From: Cycas panzhihuaensis
Taxonomy: Eukaryota > Cycadophyta
Direction: 5' to 3'
Assembly (NCBI GenBank): GCA_023213395.1
Contig: CM041465.1
Location: 30,635,741 to 30,699,740 of the forward strand
DNA length: 64,000 nucleotides
Within the stretch, counting starts at the first letter, position 1, and every line of letters starts with the position of its first letter. Below are positions 43,661 through 54,166 of this stretch, piece by piece. The notes under the pieces were generated by a model. It was not told the DNA's origin. It worked only from the letters and a program-made list of their open reading frames with translations, and ran no database searches. A program made the position numbers and the translations under genes.

Positions 43661-45040
43661 GCCCAGGTTGAGAGAGGTGTTTTTGTTCGGTTTTAGAGCA
43701 CTGATTTGGGAGGTGCTATAACGTTGAAATTTCTAAAAAGTAATGGCGAAATTGAGACGAAATAGCTTGTTCTATAAAATTTGAGTCGTCGCACTATAGA
43801 TTTTGGGGTGAAAATGCGAAAATTGCAGCAAAATTAATTTCGGCCTGCTATTTTTCCGTCGCCGTATTTTTGGGACAGATCTGCAACCTCAACTTCAAAG
43901 AGCCATAACTTTGGCTACAGGTATCCAAATGACTTCAATTTTTTTTTTATTCTGTGCGTATTTTAATTTTCTTTCTAATGGAAGTGGTTTGAGGTTCATC
44001 AGAGTTCAGAATAAAAAGTTATTATCAGTTTATCAGAAGGTATTATTACAGCCCCTAGAAACCCTAATTGTGAAATTCTTACAAGGAACATAACTTTTGA
44101 TCTGGACATCATAATTCAATTTCGTCTGAACCGTTGGAATCGTATTTTAGAGGCCATCATTTCCATCCATATTTTATGTATTTTTGAGCTATATTATTTT
44201 TTCAGAAATAAGTTTTTAGGAATTTAAGGGTTTCTTATTGATATGGTGACATGAATGAGGCAATGGTAATGAAGTGATTGTTTGAGGCTCTCTTACGTAT
44301 GTTGTGCATGGGAGAGTATTGTTTCAATGTGAGATGACATTAAGTCTTGTTGATGTGAATGTATTTGGCACTCTATTAGTGATGTGAGGTACATGATGGT
44401 GATTGTTTAATGGGAATTTAAGTGCTTTCTTACATGTGTTCATATGAGAGAGCTATTGTGATGATGACATAGTATGGTGATGAAGCGACAGTGCATGTGT
44501 TTGCATGAATGAGTTGGGTGGCATATGGTGATTTAGTGCTCCTTGGAATGTGATTTATGTGATGGGACTTTATGGGTATGATAAGACTAGTTTGAGGGCA
44601 AGAAAGATAGTGATATGAGGCGATGAGATGCTTGTTGCATGCGAGGTTAACATGACAAGATTTGGCAATTATTGGGCATGTTTTGAGGACGAGATTAGGG
44701 ATGTTTGATGATGTATTCTAATTGATTGAATAGGCAAAGAAGGATGAGTTTCTTTTGTTGAAGATACCTGAGTTGCAGGGAAGCAAAATTGTTGAGTGAT
44801 GTAATGGCATGAGTTGTGTTTTGGGCAATCAAGTGAAGTATATATCTTGGTAGCGACATATGGCATATATGATCATTGTGAGATTTATGAGGCATTGATT
44901 TGGTGAAGTGAGTGTTTGGATTTTATGTGACTATTTGGCATATGTGAGATGCATAAGGCAATGATGTGATGATGAAGTCAGTAATATAAGAGACATGAAA
45001 CATGAGAAAGTTTGTTGAGATTGATGGGTGAATTTGTTGA
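43661..45040 (+). other. GAG-only-1 leader
   Basis: 1.4-kb non-coding leader. The word cataactt is found at 43904 and 44089, each followed by a T/G-rich and pyrimidine-rich context, similar to leaders of other elements in the window. TG-rich imperfect repeats (gatgtgat, ttgtgatg types) run from about 44240 to 45030. Confidence 0.6.
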
Positions 45041-45082
45041 TTGAAAAATGGACGTGGTGTTAAAAAAATGACATTTACAATC

Positions 45083-45886
45083 ATGGAGGATAATGATGCA
45101 TTTATATATGTTCCTGAAACAAATGAATATTACTTAAGGGATTCATTTCTTCCAGTACCTAAGTGCAATGGTGAAGACTACTTCTTTTGGACAATTAAAA
45201 TGAGATGTTTATTCATAGCTAGAGGTTTATGGAAGATTGTTACTGATGAATATGATATCCCTAATGATGAAGAAGAAAAGGAAATGCTTGAGAAGAAAGA
45301 TAGGAAAGCATTCATTATGATTCGTGCTGCATTCAATGATGTTGATCTTCCTTCCAAATTCCATTTTGTTATTCCTATGATTCTACATGCAAGTAATGCT
45401 AAAGAAGTTTGGGATTTTCTAAGGGAAGTATTTGAACAAACTCCTGAAGAAACACAACGAATGATTGAAAAAACAATTAAGGCTAGTTATGGTACAGGTA
45501 CAACGAATGAAGAAAGTATCATCAACACTGATGAAACAACATGTCAAGATGAAGAATGTCTGAGTACTAATTAAACTTCTACTGTTGAATACATTGATGA
45601 TATTACAGATGAAGATATTGAAAGTGATGAATTGATTTCAAGAGAGATTGAATATGAATCTAATGGTTCTATAAAGGAGGATTCTTATATTGATGATATT
45701 CCTACTTTAAGTATTGATTCAAGTTTGAATGATATTTCTTCTTTGAGCATTGTTTCAAGTTCAAAGAGTATGCAAGTTGATCAAGACTCCACTCCTAAGG
45801 TTGAAAAAATCACTGTTGTACATAGTGTTCAAGAGTTTATACAAGATAATGATGATATGCAAGTTGTGTTTGAAGATGGTTACTGA
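45083..45886 (+). pseudogene. GAG-only-1 Gag-like protein with acidic tail (one stop)
   Basis: Frame 45083-45886 (268 codons) with a single TAA at 45572-45574. An upstream ATG in frame at 45041 adds 14 codons; I prefer 45083 because MEDNDAF aligns with MELEDII of GAG-only-2. N-terminal half is DUF4219/UBN2-like: NGEDYFFWTIKMRCLFIARG, LWKIV, FHFVIPMILHASNAKEVWDF, REVFEQTPEETQRMIEKTI. The C-terminal half is acidic (DDITDEDIESDELI, SIKEDSYIDDIP) ending QVDQDSTPKVEKI and EFIQDNDDMQVVFEDGY. No zinc knuckle. Would be a structural protein supplied to particles; function inferred. Confidence 0.82.
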
Positions 45887-46184
45887 TAGGATCTACATCA
45901 AAATCAAATTAGACCAGGCACAATGAAGAATTATGATTTGCACTTGCTAGAGCTGCTACATCAACATCATCACTACAAGGCGAAGGCAATCAAGTTGAGG
46001 ACATCATCCTACAAAGACATCAGTACATAATTGAAGATGCAAATCAAGATGAAGACATCATTCTACAGCAAAGACATCACTACAAGTTTGAAGACAAGGA
46101 TCAAGTTGAAGACATCATTTTCGAGAGACTTCCAAGCACAAGGTGTTACAAGTACAAATGATCCAAATGTGCATTAAGGGGGAG

Positions 46185-46407
46185 TGTTGGAATATTAATG
46201 CACATTTGTTTTGTCCCACATGCAAGTGGGTTCCACTCTCACTATATTGACATGTATTATAAATACACAACATAGTGTATCATATTGGATGTTGTTGTAA
46301 GGATGTTTTGTTAATACAATTTGAGGTACCTTAAAGTGCAGATTCGATCCTGTGGAGGTGTTTGTTTCTTTTTGTGATTATCTTATTGCAGGTTCTATTT
46401 TCCAACA
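46185..46407 (+). repeat. GAG-only-1 3' LTR (223 bp)
   Basis: Matches 43426-43648 with the same length; most differences cluster in one 16-base stretch (ttaagggtacc against ttaaagtgcag). Confidence 0.92.
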
Positions 46408-46946
46408 ATTATGCCGACTGGAAAAATAGAATCTACCAACAGCTCAAATAGGAAAAGATATAGCGATATGTCACAGGTGAGTTTCCAAAACCCAAAGACA
46501 AAACATCAGAAGCTTATATAGTCTATCTGATGAACTGTGATGGAGCCCTAGGCACCATCGTATCCTCCCTCTCCCCAGACATTAGTAGGCAGTTCTTCGA
46601 AACAGATGATATTGTCACTGTCTGGAAAACTCTTAAGGAAAAGTACAATGTTGACACACAATAGTTAGCTGCGTTAGAACAACAAATGTATGATCTAAAT
46701 TATGAAGATTTTCCTAAAGCTGAAGATTTCTTATCAAAAGTTCAACTCATTAACAAAGATCTAGTAAATTGTATCAAATCTTCTACAAAAGTAGGTGTTA
46801 AAGTGGCCACTGTAACACATGCAAAAGACGACAATACACTCGTTCGTCTTGCAATTAATAAACTCTCGAAACATTTCAATCTTTTCAAAATCGCTAGGGA
46901 ACAAGCAGGACATCCACCGATTACTTTTGAACAATTAATTAATTAA

Positions 46947-47690
46947 CTTATTGAACATCAAAACATGTTGATTCAGACTGGGAAACTAAAAGATCCTTCA
47001 CAGGCTCTTTTTTCCAAGTCACAATCATTTGCTAAATCTAAACATCAAAATAACTATCAAAACAATCATCATCATGATCCTAAATTCCAAAAACCTCATA
47101 GAGGTTCATTCATTCAAAATAATCTTCATCATAACACTAAGTATTCTAGATTACCTAAATCTTAGAATACTTCTAAACAGTCATTCCAGAAAAGGAATGC
47201 TGCCAATACCAATCCTAATGATAACATTAGTTGTGCTTACTGTCACAAAAAGGGGCACACCATTGATGTTTGTAGGAACAGAATTGCCTCTGAAGCTTGG
47301 AAAGCTTCTAAGGGGATCCAATCATGATCTTACAATTCTCATCATTCCCTAACTGCTTCTACATCAACTTTTTCAACCCCAACCACTCAACTACCCTTGT
47401 GGATTCTTGATTCAGGTGCTTCCCATCACATGATGGGACACCAAGAATATCTTGCTTCATATCAATCTGATTCAAACTCCGAAGAAGAAATCTCTTTTGG
47501 GAGTGGAACCTAGCTCAAAGTCAAAGGAACAAGTGATGTTACTTTGAAGGATGTTTCAATTAAGGACATATTCTACATTCTTGGCTTATTACCTAATCTT
47601 CTCTTAGTATATCAAATCTGCTAGAAAGATCTCATTGTAGAATTCTGGAAATATAAATTTATTATCAAACGACCATCAAATAAATTTAAA
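46947..47690 (+). pseudogene. Copia-8 nucleocapsid and protease (broken)
   Basis: Asn/His-rich linker, then the zinc knuckle CAYCHKKGHTIDVC (perfect CxxCxxxxHxxxxC) near 47230, and the protease active site LPLWILDSGASHHMMG near 47397 with DSGAS intact. Then SFGSGT-LKVKGTSDVTLKD and DIFYILGLLPNLL. A few stops. Confidence 0.8.
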
Positions 47691-47694
47691 TCAA

Positions 47695-48471
47695 TTGCCT
47701 CAGGACACATGGGTCACAAAGCAGTCTTCTGACTTAACAAGTCTCCAACATTCTAAAACAAAAACTTTCAGTGCCTTTATAGCAAAATTCAACCTAGTCA
47801 GTAAGCTTTGGCATGCTAGATTCGGTCATACGAGTTATGGAAAACTCCAATACCTAAGTAAGAATGATATGGTTCATGGCTTACCTGCACTAAAAGCTGT
47901 CTATGGTGTTTGTGAAGCCTGTGTCACAGACAAACAACACATGGACCCTTTCCCAAATCATACTACCTTTCGGGCAAAAGCTCAACTTGAACTTATTCAT
48001 TCTGATATCTGTGGTCCATTCCAAATACCTTCGTACTCTAGAAGCAGATATTTTGTCATATTTATCGATGACTTCTCTAGAAAATGCTGGGTATACATGT
48101 TAAAAACAAGAAGTTAAGTTTTTGACATCTTTGTTGAATTCAAAACCTTAGTCGAAAACTAAACAAACTCTAAAAATCAAAATCTTCAGAACAGATAATG
48201 TTAAGGAATACTTAAGCAACAATTTTACTAATTACTGTAAAAAACATTGAATACAATTTCAACATTCTGTAGCATATACTCATCAACAAAACAGTGTTGC
48301 TGAACGCAAAAACCGTACACTTGTTGAGATGACCATATGCATGTTACATGCAAAAGGTCTCGACTTAAGTTGTGGGCAAAAGCTATTGCATGCTCTAAGT
48401 ATTTATTAAATTGCTTACCATGCAAATCTTTATAAAATATTATGCTAGAACAAAAATGGTTTGGGCGTAAA
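47695..48471 (+). pseudogene. Copia-8 integrase, cut by Gypsy-B
   Basis: Pre-integrase LWHARFGHTSYGKLQYL ... CEACVTDKQH (HHCC kept), then LELIHSDICGPFQIPSYSRS, YFVIFIDDFSRKCWVYML. After a stop the text is frame-broken (YTHQQNSVAERKNRTLVEM keeps the Glu). Last codons before the Gypsy-B LTR read EQKWFGRK, the conserved W-x-G-x-K end of the core, cut at 48471. Confidence 0.83.
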
Positions 48472-49289
48472 TGTTGACTGAGAGATTCCACACCCTTTGT
48501 GGAATCAATGCACTTGTCAAGGTTACACAGCGTTATAGTCTAGTTTCAGGATACTGTCAACATGGTTGTTCACATACATTCCACATACATTCCATATATA
48601 ATTCACAGAATGGTACACAGTGATGCAATCAATACATACTCAGCAAATCATCATCACAACACCAAGAATACACCAATTTCCACGTAACTCTTCCTTTTAT
48701 TAAGTCAACAGTTCATTTACACAGAGGTGGAATGCATTCTGAGCATTCCTGACATCTGATCTTTACATAATGCGTACCGGATGGTACTTATCATACAATG
48801 ATGCTCCAAATGGTACATCATGTGTCTTTGTCTCGCACCTTTAACGTGCCGTGATATCCGGCTCTCACCTAACCGGGTGAATCATCGTACCTCCTTAAGT
48901 ACTCATCTTTGGTACCTTTTGGTGAAGGGTTATGATTTTGTCATAACCGTACCCTTCGATCATGCGTGCCTCTTCACTTAATCACTTTGTTTAGCCTTAA
49001 TTAATTAATCCTTTGGGTCCAAATGCGTAAAATGCGTCGTCGCTTTTAACTTGGTCTTCTTTGGTCCCCTAGAGTCGTGCGTACCGCCCTTGCTTGGTTA
49101 GATTCCGCCGCTAATGCGTATACATCATGCGTGCCGTTCAGTGCACTTTTTGTCATACGTACCCAAAATGCTTGTTTTTCTGTCGTTTTGCCTCGTGCGT
49201 ACCTCCGTACGGTTCGTACCTGCACAACTCGGGTTATCTGACCTACCTCTGGTCCTCACATAGCCATTGGATCACTTTTGACTCCAACA
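48472..49289 (-). repeat. Gypsy-B 3' LTR (818 bp)
   Basis: Minus strand begins TGTTGGAGTCAAAAG at 49289, after the PPT-like acccgagataga, and ends TCTCTCAGTCAACA at 48472 where Copia-8 integrase text resumes. It contains many GCGTAC/GTACGC words (48970-49220) and a 9-bp perfect hairpin 12 bases from its 3' end (48484-48506). Flanking 5 bases at the left: gtaaa (48467-48471). Confidence 0.85.
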
Positions 49290-49338
49290 TCTATCTCGGG
49301 TCATGATTATGGGTTTGAGCATCCTTGCTCAACAAAAC

Positions 49339-50571
49339 TCAAAAATCAAAATTTGGTATCCCTCCCCACTCTGTCTCAAGGCGGCTCCTGCGCCTCGGTC
49401 CTCCAAAATTTCCTCGTTGATGCACGTATCGAGGTGTGGCAATAATGGCATCCTTCTCCTTTATTTTTTCCTGAAGGGCTGCTATCTCTGCTTTGTACCC
49501 TACCTCCAAGTCCTGAGTCATCTGAATGATAGGTCCCGCTTTATCCTGCAGTGTAGGAGGTCCGAGGTTCTCAGAGCCTCTGCTACTGGGAAGTCTTCCC
49601 ATTCTTCCCAGGATGCTTCTGCTTCTTCTCCCTCTTCTTCTTCTGTTTCCTCCTCTCCTTTCTTCCTCTTCCCGCGACGATGAACAGCTTGCTTCGTCCG
49701 ATGAGGAATAGGTGTTCCTGGTGTTTTTTGTAACCAGGTAAGTACCTTTTGCATTTGCTTTTGAACCCGCCGTTTGGCTTCCATACTCGTTGTTGTATCT
49801 GGGAACTCTGCTACCCACTGTTTGATGATTGGTTCAGGAGATGGTAGTTACGGTCAAGCTGCACTTGGGACCTTTGGTAAAATAACATTGCCAAAAGCAA
49901 TGAAGGATGGCGGAATGGATGTGTCCGGATTTCCTGTAACTGTTGTCTCATGTTCTCTGCCAAAAATTCTGACCAATTCATTCTTTCTCCATCCCTGATT
50001 TTTAATAATACCTGTATCATGGCTCCCTGGATGTAGGTATACTTCCTCTTTGACAAAAATCTGGAATTAATAACTTTGGCCACCCACTGTAATCTGTCGT
50101 CTATAATGTCAGCTACCCTAATTCCACCAGACATTATTTGAGTGTTAGGCTGGCATAGTTCCCTCAGCCACATTTCCCTGTCTACCTCCGACCTTTTTGC
50201 TCCCAATGGAACCTCTCCGTCCTTGGGAAGTCCAGTGATGGTATGGACTATGTCTGCGTCCATTTTGACCTTGCTGCTGTTTGTTCTTAGGGCCATTAGG
50301 ATTTGGTCCATTAATTCCGGGTCATAATACATAGGGTTACAAAAAACGTAGTCTTTCCACTGCTGCTAACCTTAACTTTGAAATCATTTGGTAGAGCTTG
50401 AAGGTCTGTTTGAGTTTGAATGTAGGCCTCTTGGCACCTCTTTGTCCTCATCATGGTCATGGATTTCCAGAGATAAGAAAGAAACCAAAGCGTACTAGTA
50501 GAACCGTACGTACGTACCTCTGTAGAACGCTTGCCGTTTCTTTGTTTTCGCCTTGTGATGCGTGCAGGCAA
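49339..50571 (-). pseudogene. Gypsy-B extra ORF between integrase and 3' LTR
   Basis: About 400 codons in three frames (breaks near 50330 and 49810). Middle part: MYYDPELMDQILMALRTNS, MDADIVHTITGLPKDGEVP, KRSEVDREMWLRELCQPNTQ, SGGIRVADIIDDRLQWVAKV, YIQGAMIQVLLKIRDGERM, MNWSEFLAENMRQQLQEI. C-terminal part: Ser/Glu/Arg-rich (SCSSSREEEERRGGNRRRR), then a coiled coil (YKAEIAALQEKIKEKDA). Gypsy-A has the same ORF at 11.2-12.4 kb, so it belongs to the lineage. The GLPKDGE word and following helices resemble Transposase_32/plant-mobile-domain accessory proteins; not certain. Minus-strand sense, as pol. Confidence 0.72.
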
Positions 50572-51292
50572 ATCCTTGCGTGCGTAGTCCGTTAAGCTCT
50601 GCGTCTGCTTGCGAGAATGTTCGCAGGTACGTAATGATTTGTCGTTTTGCGTATTTTGTCTTATATGTGCCCTTGGTACGTATAATGTTAAAGGTTTTCA
50701 TTATGCGTACTCGATTGCGTACTTTCTTTGGTACGTACAATGTAAACAATCACTTAAGTATCTTTTACACAGTGCGTACCCGATTACGTACTTCATTGGT
50801 ACGTATAATGTACAATTTTAACTTATGCTTCTTTGCCTTTGTCGTGCATGCGTCTTGCAATCGGTATGTATAATGTAATTGAGCCACTTAAAGTTATTTA
50901 TACTATGCGTACCTGTCCACGTACTTTTCAGGTACGTATAGTGTAATTCCGAGTCACTTTTTTCAACTATGCGTACTTTAGTGAATTCCTTTGGTACGTA
51001 TAGTGCATTTTCCACTTTTATCCTTTGTTCCAATCAGACGCCTAGTAACATACCTTTTTCGATGCATAATCGTAATTTGCTTGTATGCTGATGAATTTCC
51101 CTTTGATTTTTCTCAGATTATGCTGTTGTTACTTATATCAGTAATGAGTTACGGTTATTTTTTATTTTTTTCCAATTTTTTTTCTATTTTTATATCCATA
51201 CCGAACTTGATCATGGCTCAGTATCAAGGCAGTTGGTTGCCTCAACATCATGCAATACGCTATGGTACAACCAGCTGATCCTCACTGTTGGG
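50572..51292 (-). other. Gypsy-B post-integrase untranslated region
   Basis: Between the integrase stop and the extra ORF. Apart from the minisatellite no coding signal; a T-rich stretch lies at 51140-51190 on the plus strand. Confidence 0.55.
50640..51010 (-). repeat. Six-copy degenerate minisatellite in the Gypsy-B 3' UTR
   Basis: On the plus strand the word ggtacgtataatg, with small changes, starts at 50675, 50730, 50798, 50863, 50931 and 50993, a period of 55-68 bases. In most units it is preceded by gcgtac...acgtact. It lies between integrase and the extra ORF. Confidence 0.8.
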
Positions 51293-52421
51293 CTACTCAA
51301 TGTAAGGCTTGAGTCTGTTACCATTTACCCGTGTTGGTAGCAGAGGTCCGTCGATTTCTCGAAGCTGCAACGATCCATTCTTGAAAATTCTTTCCGCGAT
51401 GTGTGGTCCCAACCACCGCATCTTGAGTTTCCCGGGGTGCGTTTTGAATTTGTCAGACAAAGAATACTTGATCACCTTCGTTGAATTGTGGTTTCCGCAG
51501 ATGGCGGTCATGCCATGCTTTTTGTCGCCGCTTTTCTATATGTTGCAACCGGTTTGCTAGGTGTCGTGTCTCTTCCAACCGTATTAAATCTTCCAGTCGT
51601 CGTTCCAAAGATCGAGGTCGTCTAATCGACATTGTATTGCCACTCGAACCGGGTATCTCAAACTCGGTCGGAAGAATGGCTTCGTGCCATATACAAGCCG
51701 GAATGGGGTCTCGTCCAAGCGATCTTTTATATGTCGATTTAAAGGCCCATAGTACGGAGGGTAACTTCTCAGCCCAATCCGATCTGCCGATGTCGCATAT
51801 CTTTCGCAAACAGTTTTCGATTATCTTGTTCGAGCTCTCCGCTTGACCATTGGCTCTCGGATAGTAGGGAGTTGATTTCCGATGGCTAATCATGAAGGCG
51901 GTTGTCAATGTTTCAATCGTTTGGTTGAGGAAGTGGGCACCTTGGTCACTGATGATCTCCAAAGGGCATCCAAATCGCGTGATTATTACTTCATACAGAA
52001 ATCTTGTTGTGCTTTCTGCATCGGCTTTTCTCAATGCCCGTGCTTCCACCCACTTTGTCGTATAATCGGTTGCCATCAGAATGTATCGAGCTCTCGATCT
52101 CCATGCTGCTGGTTTGATTGGCCCCACAAAGTCGAGTCCCCATTTTTCGAACGGTGCCAAAGGTAGTATGGGATGCAATGGTTGGAAATCCTGTCGATTA
52201 GGTTTCCCCACGCGTTGGCAATAATCGCATGCTTGAATCCATTTTTTGACATCTTCGAACATTGATGGCCACCAGAATCCCGACGTCAAGATTTTCTGCC
52301 ATGTGGCCAATTTTCCCATGTGGCCACCCGCTACTCCTTCATGTGCCTGGGACATGATCTGGTTTGTGTCATGTTGTCGAACACAACGTCGCAATATGTC
52401 ATCCGACCCCAATTTGTACAA
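51293..52421 (-). pseudogene. Gypsy-B integrase (one frameshift)
   Basis: 322-codon open frame 52421-51453 then a shifted piece to 51293. Zinc part HEGVAGGHMGKLATWQK ... CDYCQRVGK. Catalytic D, D, E: WGLDFVGPIKP, LEIISDQGAHFLNQ, PRANGQAESSNKIIENCL. After that LPSVLWAFKSTYKRSLGRDP and the end FKTHPGKLKMRWLGPHIAER, IDGPLLPTRVNGNRLKPY. No chromodomain. The catalytic core looks intact, so decay is mostly by frameshift. Confidence 0.88.
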
Positions 52422-52579
52422 CTCACCGCTGATAAGGCGTCTGGCTTCGCTCGATGAAATTTCTTTTCCCCGTATGATCCAACTCTGCTGGCACTTCTCC
52501 GATCGCTAGGTACTGTGGTATTCCCTCATACCAGTCTGCTGGAGCGCATCTATCTTTGAATAAATTGCGTCACGGAAAA

Positions 52580-53240
52580 TCATCTGGTATCCACGTGGCT
52601 TTCTCTCGTTTTGATTCTCGACAGTTGATCTGGAATGATGTGTGCTTTGCTGGGTTTCACAATGATTTTGAATGAGAATTCTTGAAACAACATTAACCAT
52701 CTGCTGATTCTTCCTCGCATAATGGGTTTATTTACTAGATACATCAAGGCTTGATGGTCGACGAAGAACAGGAATGGATTGGATAACAGATAATGTCGAA
52801 ACTTTTGTAATGCATAAACCATGCCGAGTGCTTCCCTTTCCGTCGTCGTATAATTCTGCTCCGCTCTCGTAAGTTTCTGACTGGCAAAATAGATTGGATG
52901 ATCCGTTTTATCATCACTGGGGTTGTGCCAATACGCATCCAATAGCGTACTGTGACGCATCCACATGTACGTGAAAAGTTTTCTTCCAATCTGGGAATCG
53001 CAGTATAGGCGCTGCTATAATGGCTTGTTTCAATGTTTCGAATGCTCGCTGCTGATCGTCTGCCCATATCCATTCAATATTCTTTTTTAGCAACTCTTCC
53101 AGATGTCCAGATATATATGCATATCCTCTGATGAATTTTCTATAATATCCTGTCAAACCCAGAAAACCTTTCAGCTGCTTTCTCGTACTCGGTGTTGGAA
53201 AGTGTAGAATGGCAGACACTTTTGCTGGATCCGTCAGCAA
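52580..53240 (-). pseudogene. Gypsy-B RNase H
   Basis: TPSTRKQLKGFLGLTGYYRK is the RT/RNase H tether; WKKTFHVHVDASQYAIGCVL holds the first Asp, then after a frameshift HPIYFASQKLTRAEQNY, TEREALGMVYALQKFRHYL (Glu), LFFVDHQALMYLVNKPI (Asp). Ends AHIIPDQLSRI. One frameshift near 52940. All three early acidic residues are present. Confidence 0.86.
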
Positions 53241-53274
53241 TCCTTCTTTGCTGACTATATGCCCTAGGAGGTTT

Positions 53275-54166
53275 CTAAAGGGTACCAGAAATGTACACTT
53301 TTCTGGATTGAGACAGTTTATTTTCTCGACAGGTTTGCAACCTTTCTTTCAAGTTTTCCATATGATTTTTCATTAACCCATACAATGTCCAATCGTCTAA
53401 GAATACAACAACTTTTTCTCCAATAAATTTCCGAAAAATATTAATCACAATTCGCTGGAATGTCATTTGGTGCATTCGTGAACCGAATGGCATTACCTTA
53501 TAGGCATACGTGCCCCATTACATTACGAATGTTGTCTTTGCTTGATCTTACGGGGCAATGCACTTGATTGTACCCACTAAATCCGTCTGTGAATGAATAG
53601 ATTTCATTCCCTCCAACTGCTTCCAAAATATCTTCCGTGAAAGGTAACGGAAATGGATCTTTTTTCGTTACTTTATTCAATTGTCTGTAATCCACACAGA
53701 CACGAATTTTTCTATTTTTCTTGGGAACCACTACTACAGGGCTCACCCAGTCACTGTAGTCGATTTCGTATATATAACCTGCTTCCAACATTTTATCAAG
53801 TTCTGCTTTTACTTCCTCTTTGTATTTTGGATTCATCCGGTATGGTCGTTGTTTTACTAGTTTAGCGTCCTCTACTAGATCAATATGATGCATTCCTATC
53901 TCCAGAGGAATACCTTTCAGGTCTTTATACGACCATGCGAACACATCACGGAATTCTTCGAATAACTGAGCTTACACTCTGGTTTGGGAATCCCAATAAT
54001 TTCCAATTCGAATAAGCTTAGGATTTTCTGAACTACCAACATTAATTTCTGTAGTTTTCAATTTCGTTATACCCACATCTTCTACATTTTCGGTTTTGTG
54101 CCCTGGGGCATCTTCTACTTTCCTTTCTCCAACGGTGAATTCTGTAAACTCTGCAGGATAATTCAT
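53275..54166 (-). pseudogene. Gypsy-B reverse transcriptase
   Basis: Upstream spacer 54166-53972 (SSENPKLIRIGNYW) is the usual pre-RT text, then a stop. From 53944: MFAWSYKDLKGIPLEIG, RMNPKYKEEVKAELDKMLEA, YSDWVSPVVVVPKKN, VDYRQLNKVTKKDPFPLPF, SFTDGFSGYNQVHC. A frameshift about 53500, then PFGSRMHQMTFQRIVINIF and VVFLDDWTLYG with the catalytic pair. Parallel to Gypsy-A RT at 3.2-3.8 kb. Confidence 0.88.

Larger units (their letters stand above)
43426..46407 (+). mobile_element. GAG-only-1: complete non-autonomous LTR element (TR-GAG type)
   Basis: 2982 bp, two 223-bp LTRs, PBS, one Gag-like frame, PPT (gcattaagggggag, 46171-46184) and perfect target duplication attat (43421-43425 and 46408-46412). 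The internal region holds no protease, integrase, RT or RNase H. This fits the published class of terminal-repeat retrotransposons with GAG domain only (TR-GAG), which depend on enzymes from autonomous relatives. LTRs differ at about a dozen of 223 positions, so insertion is not recent. Confidence 0.88.
43363..46946 (+). pseudogene. Copia-8 gag, split by GAG-only-1
   Basis: Starts at ATG 43363 (MALMRGTTSCVPIPVLIS) and reads through the target site as ANYADWKNRIYQQLK when GAG-only-1 (43426-46407) and one TSD copy are skipped: a textbook copia Gag start, showing that the gag was in place before the insertion. After stops: LMNCDGALGTIVSSLSPDIS, FETDDIVTVWKTLKEKYNVD, then the clean piece 46686-46946 (EQQMYDLNYEDFPKAEDF is nearby; INKLSKHFNLFKIAREQAGH). 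Confidence 0.8.
41115..48471 (+). mobile_element. Copia-8: Ty1/copia element, 5' LTR to integrase, doubly interrupted
   Basis: 5' LTR, PBS, leader, gag, protease and integrase on the plus strand. GAG-only-1 splits the gag at 43425/46408 and Gypsy-B splits the integrase at 48471. RT, RNase H and 3' LTR would lie right of the window. That LTR and gag belong to one element is likely from order and orientation, but the 1.85-kb leader between them makes it less than certain. Confidence 0.75.

Noticed and set aside
48467-48471. gtaaa as target duplication of Gypsy-B
   Set aside because: The right-hand end is outside the window, so it cannot be confirmed.
49518-49784. Second charged frame (Glu/Arg-rich) overlapping the Gypsy-B extra ORF
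   Set aside because: It is the same low-complexity DNA read in another frame; the 49339-49818 frame matches Gypsy-A and is preferred.
51481-52166. Plus-strand frames opposite the Gypsy-B integrase
   Set aside because: Antisense shadows of a well-preserved integrase frame.
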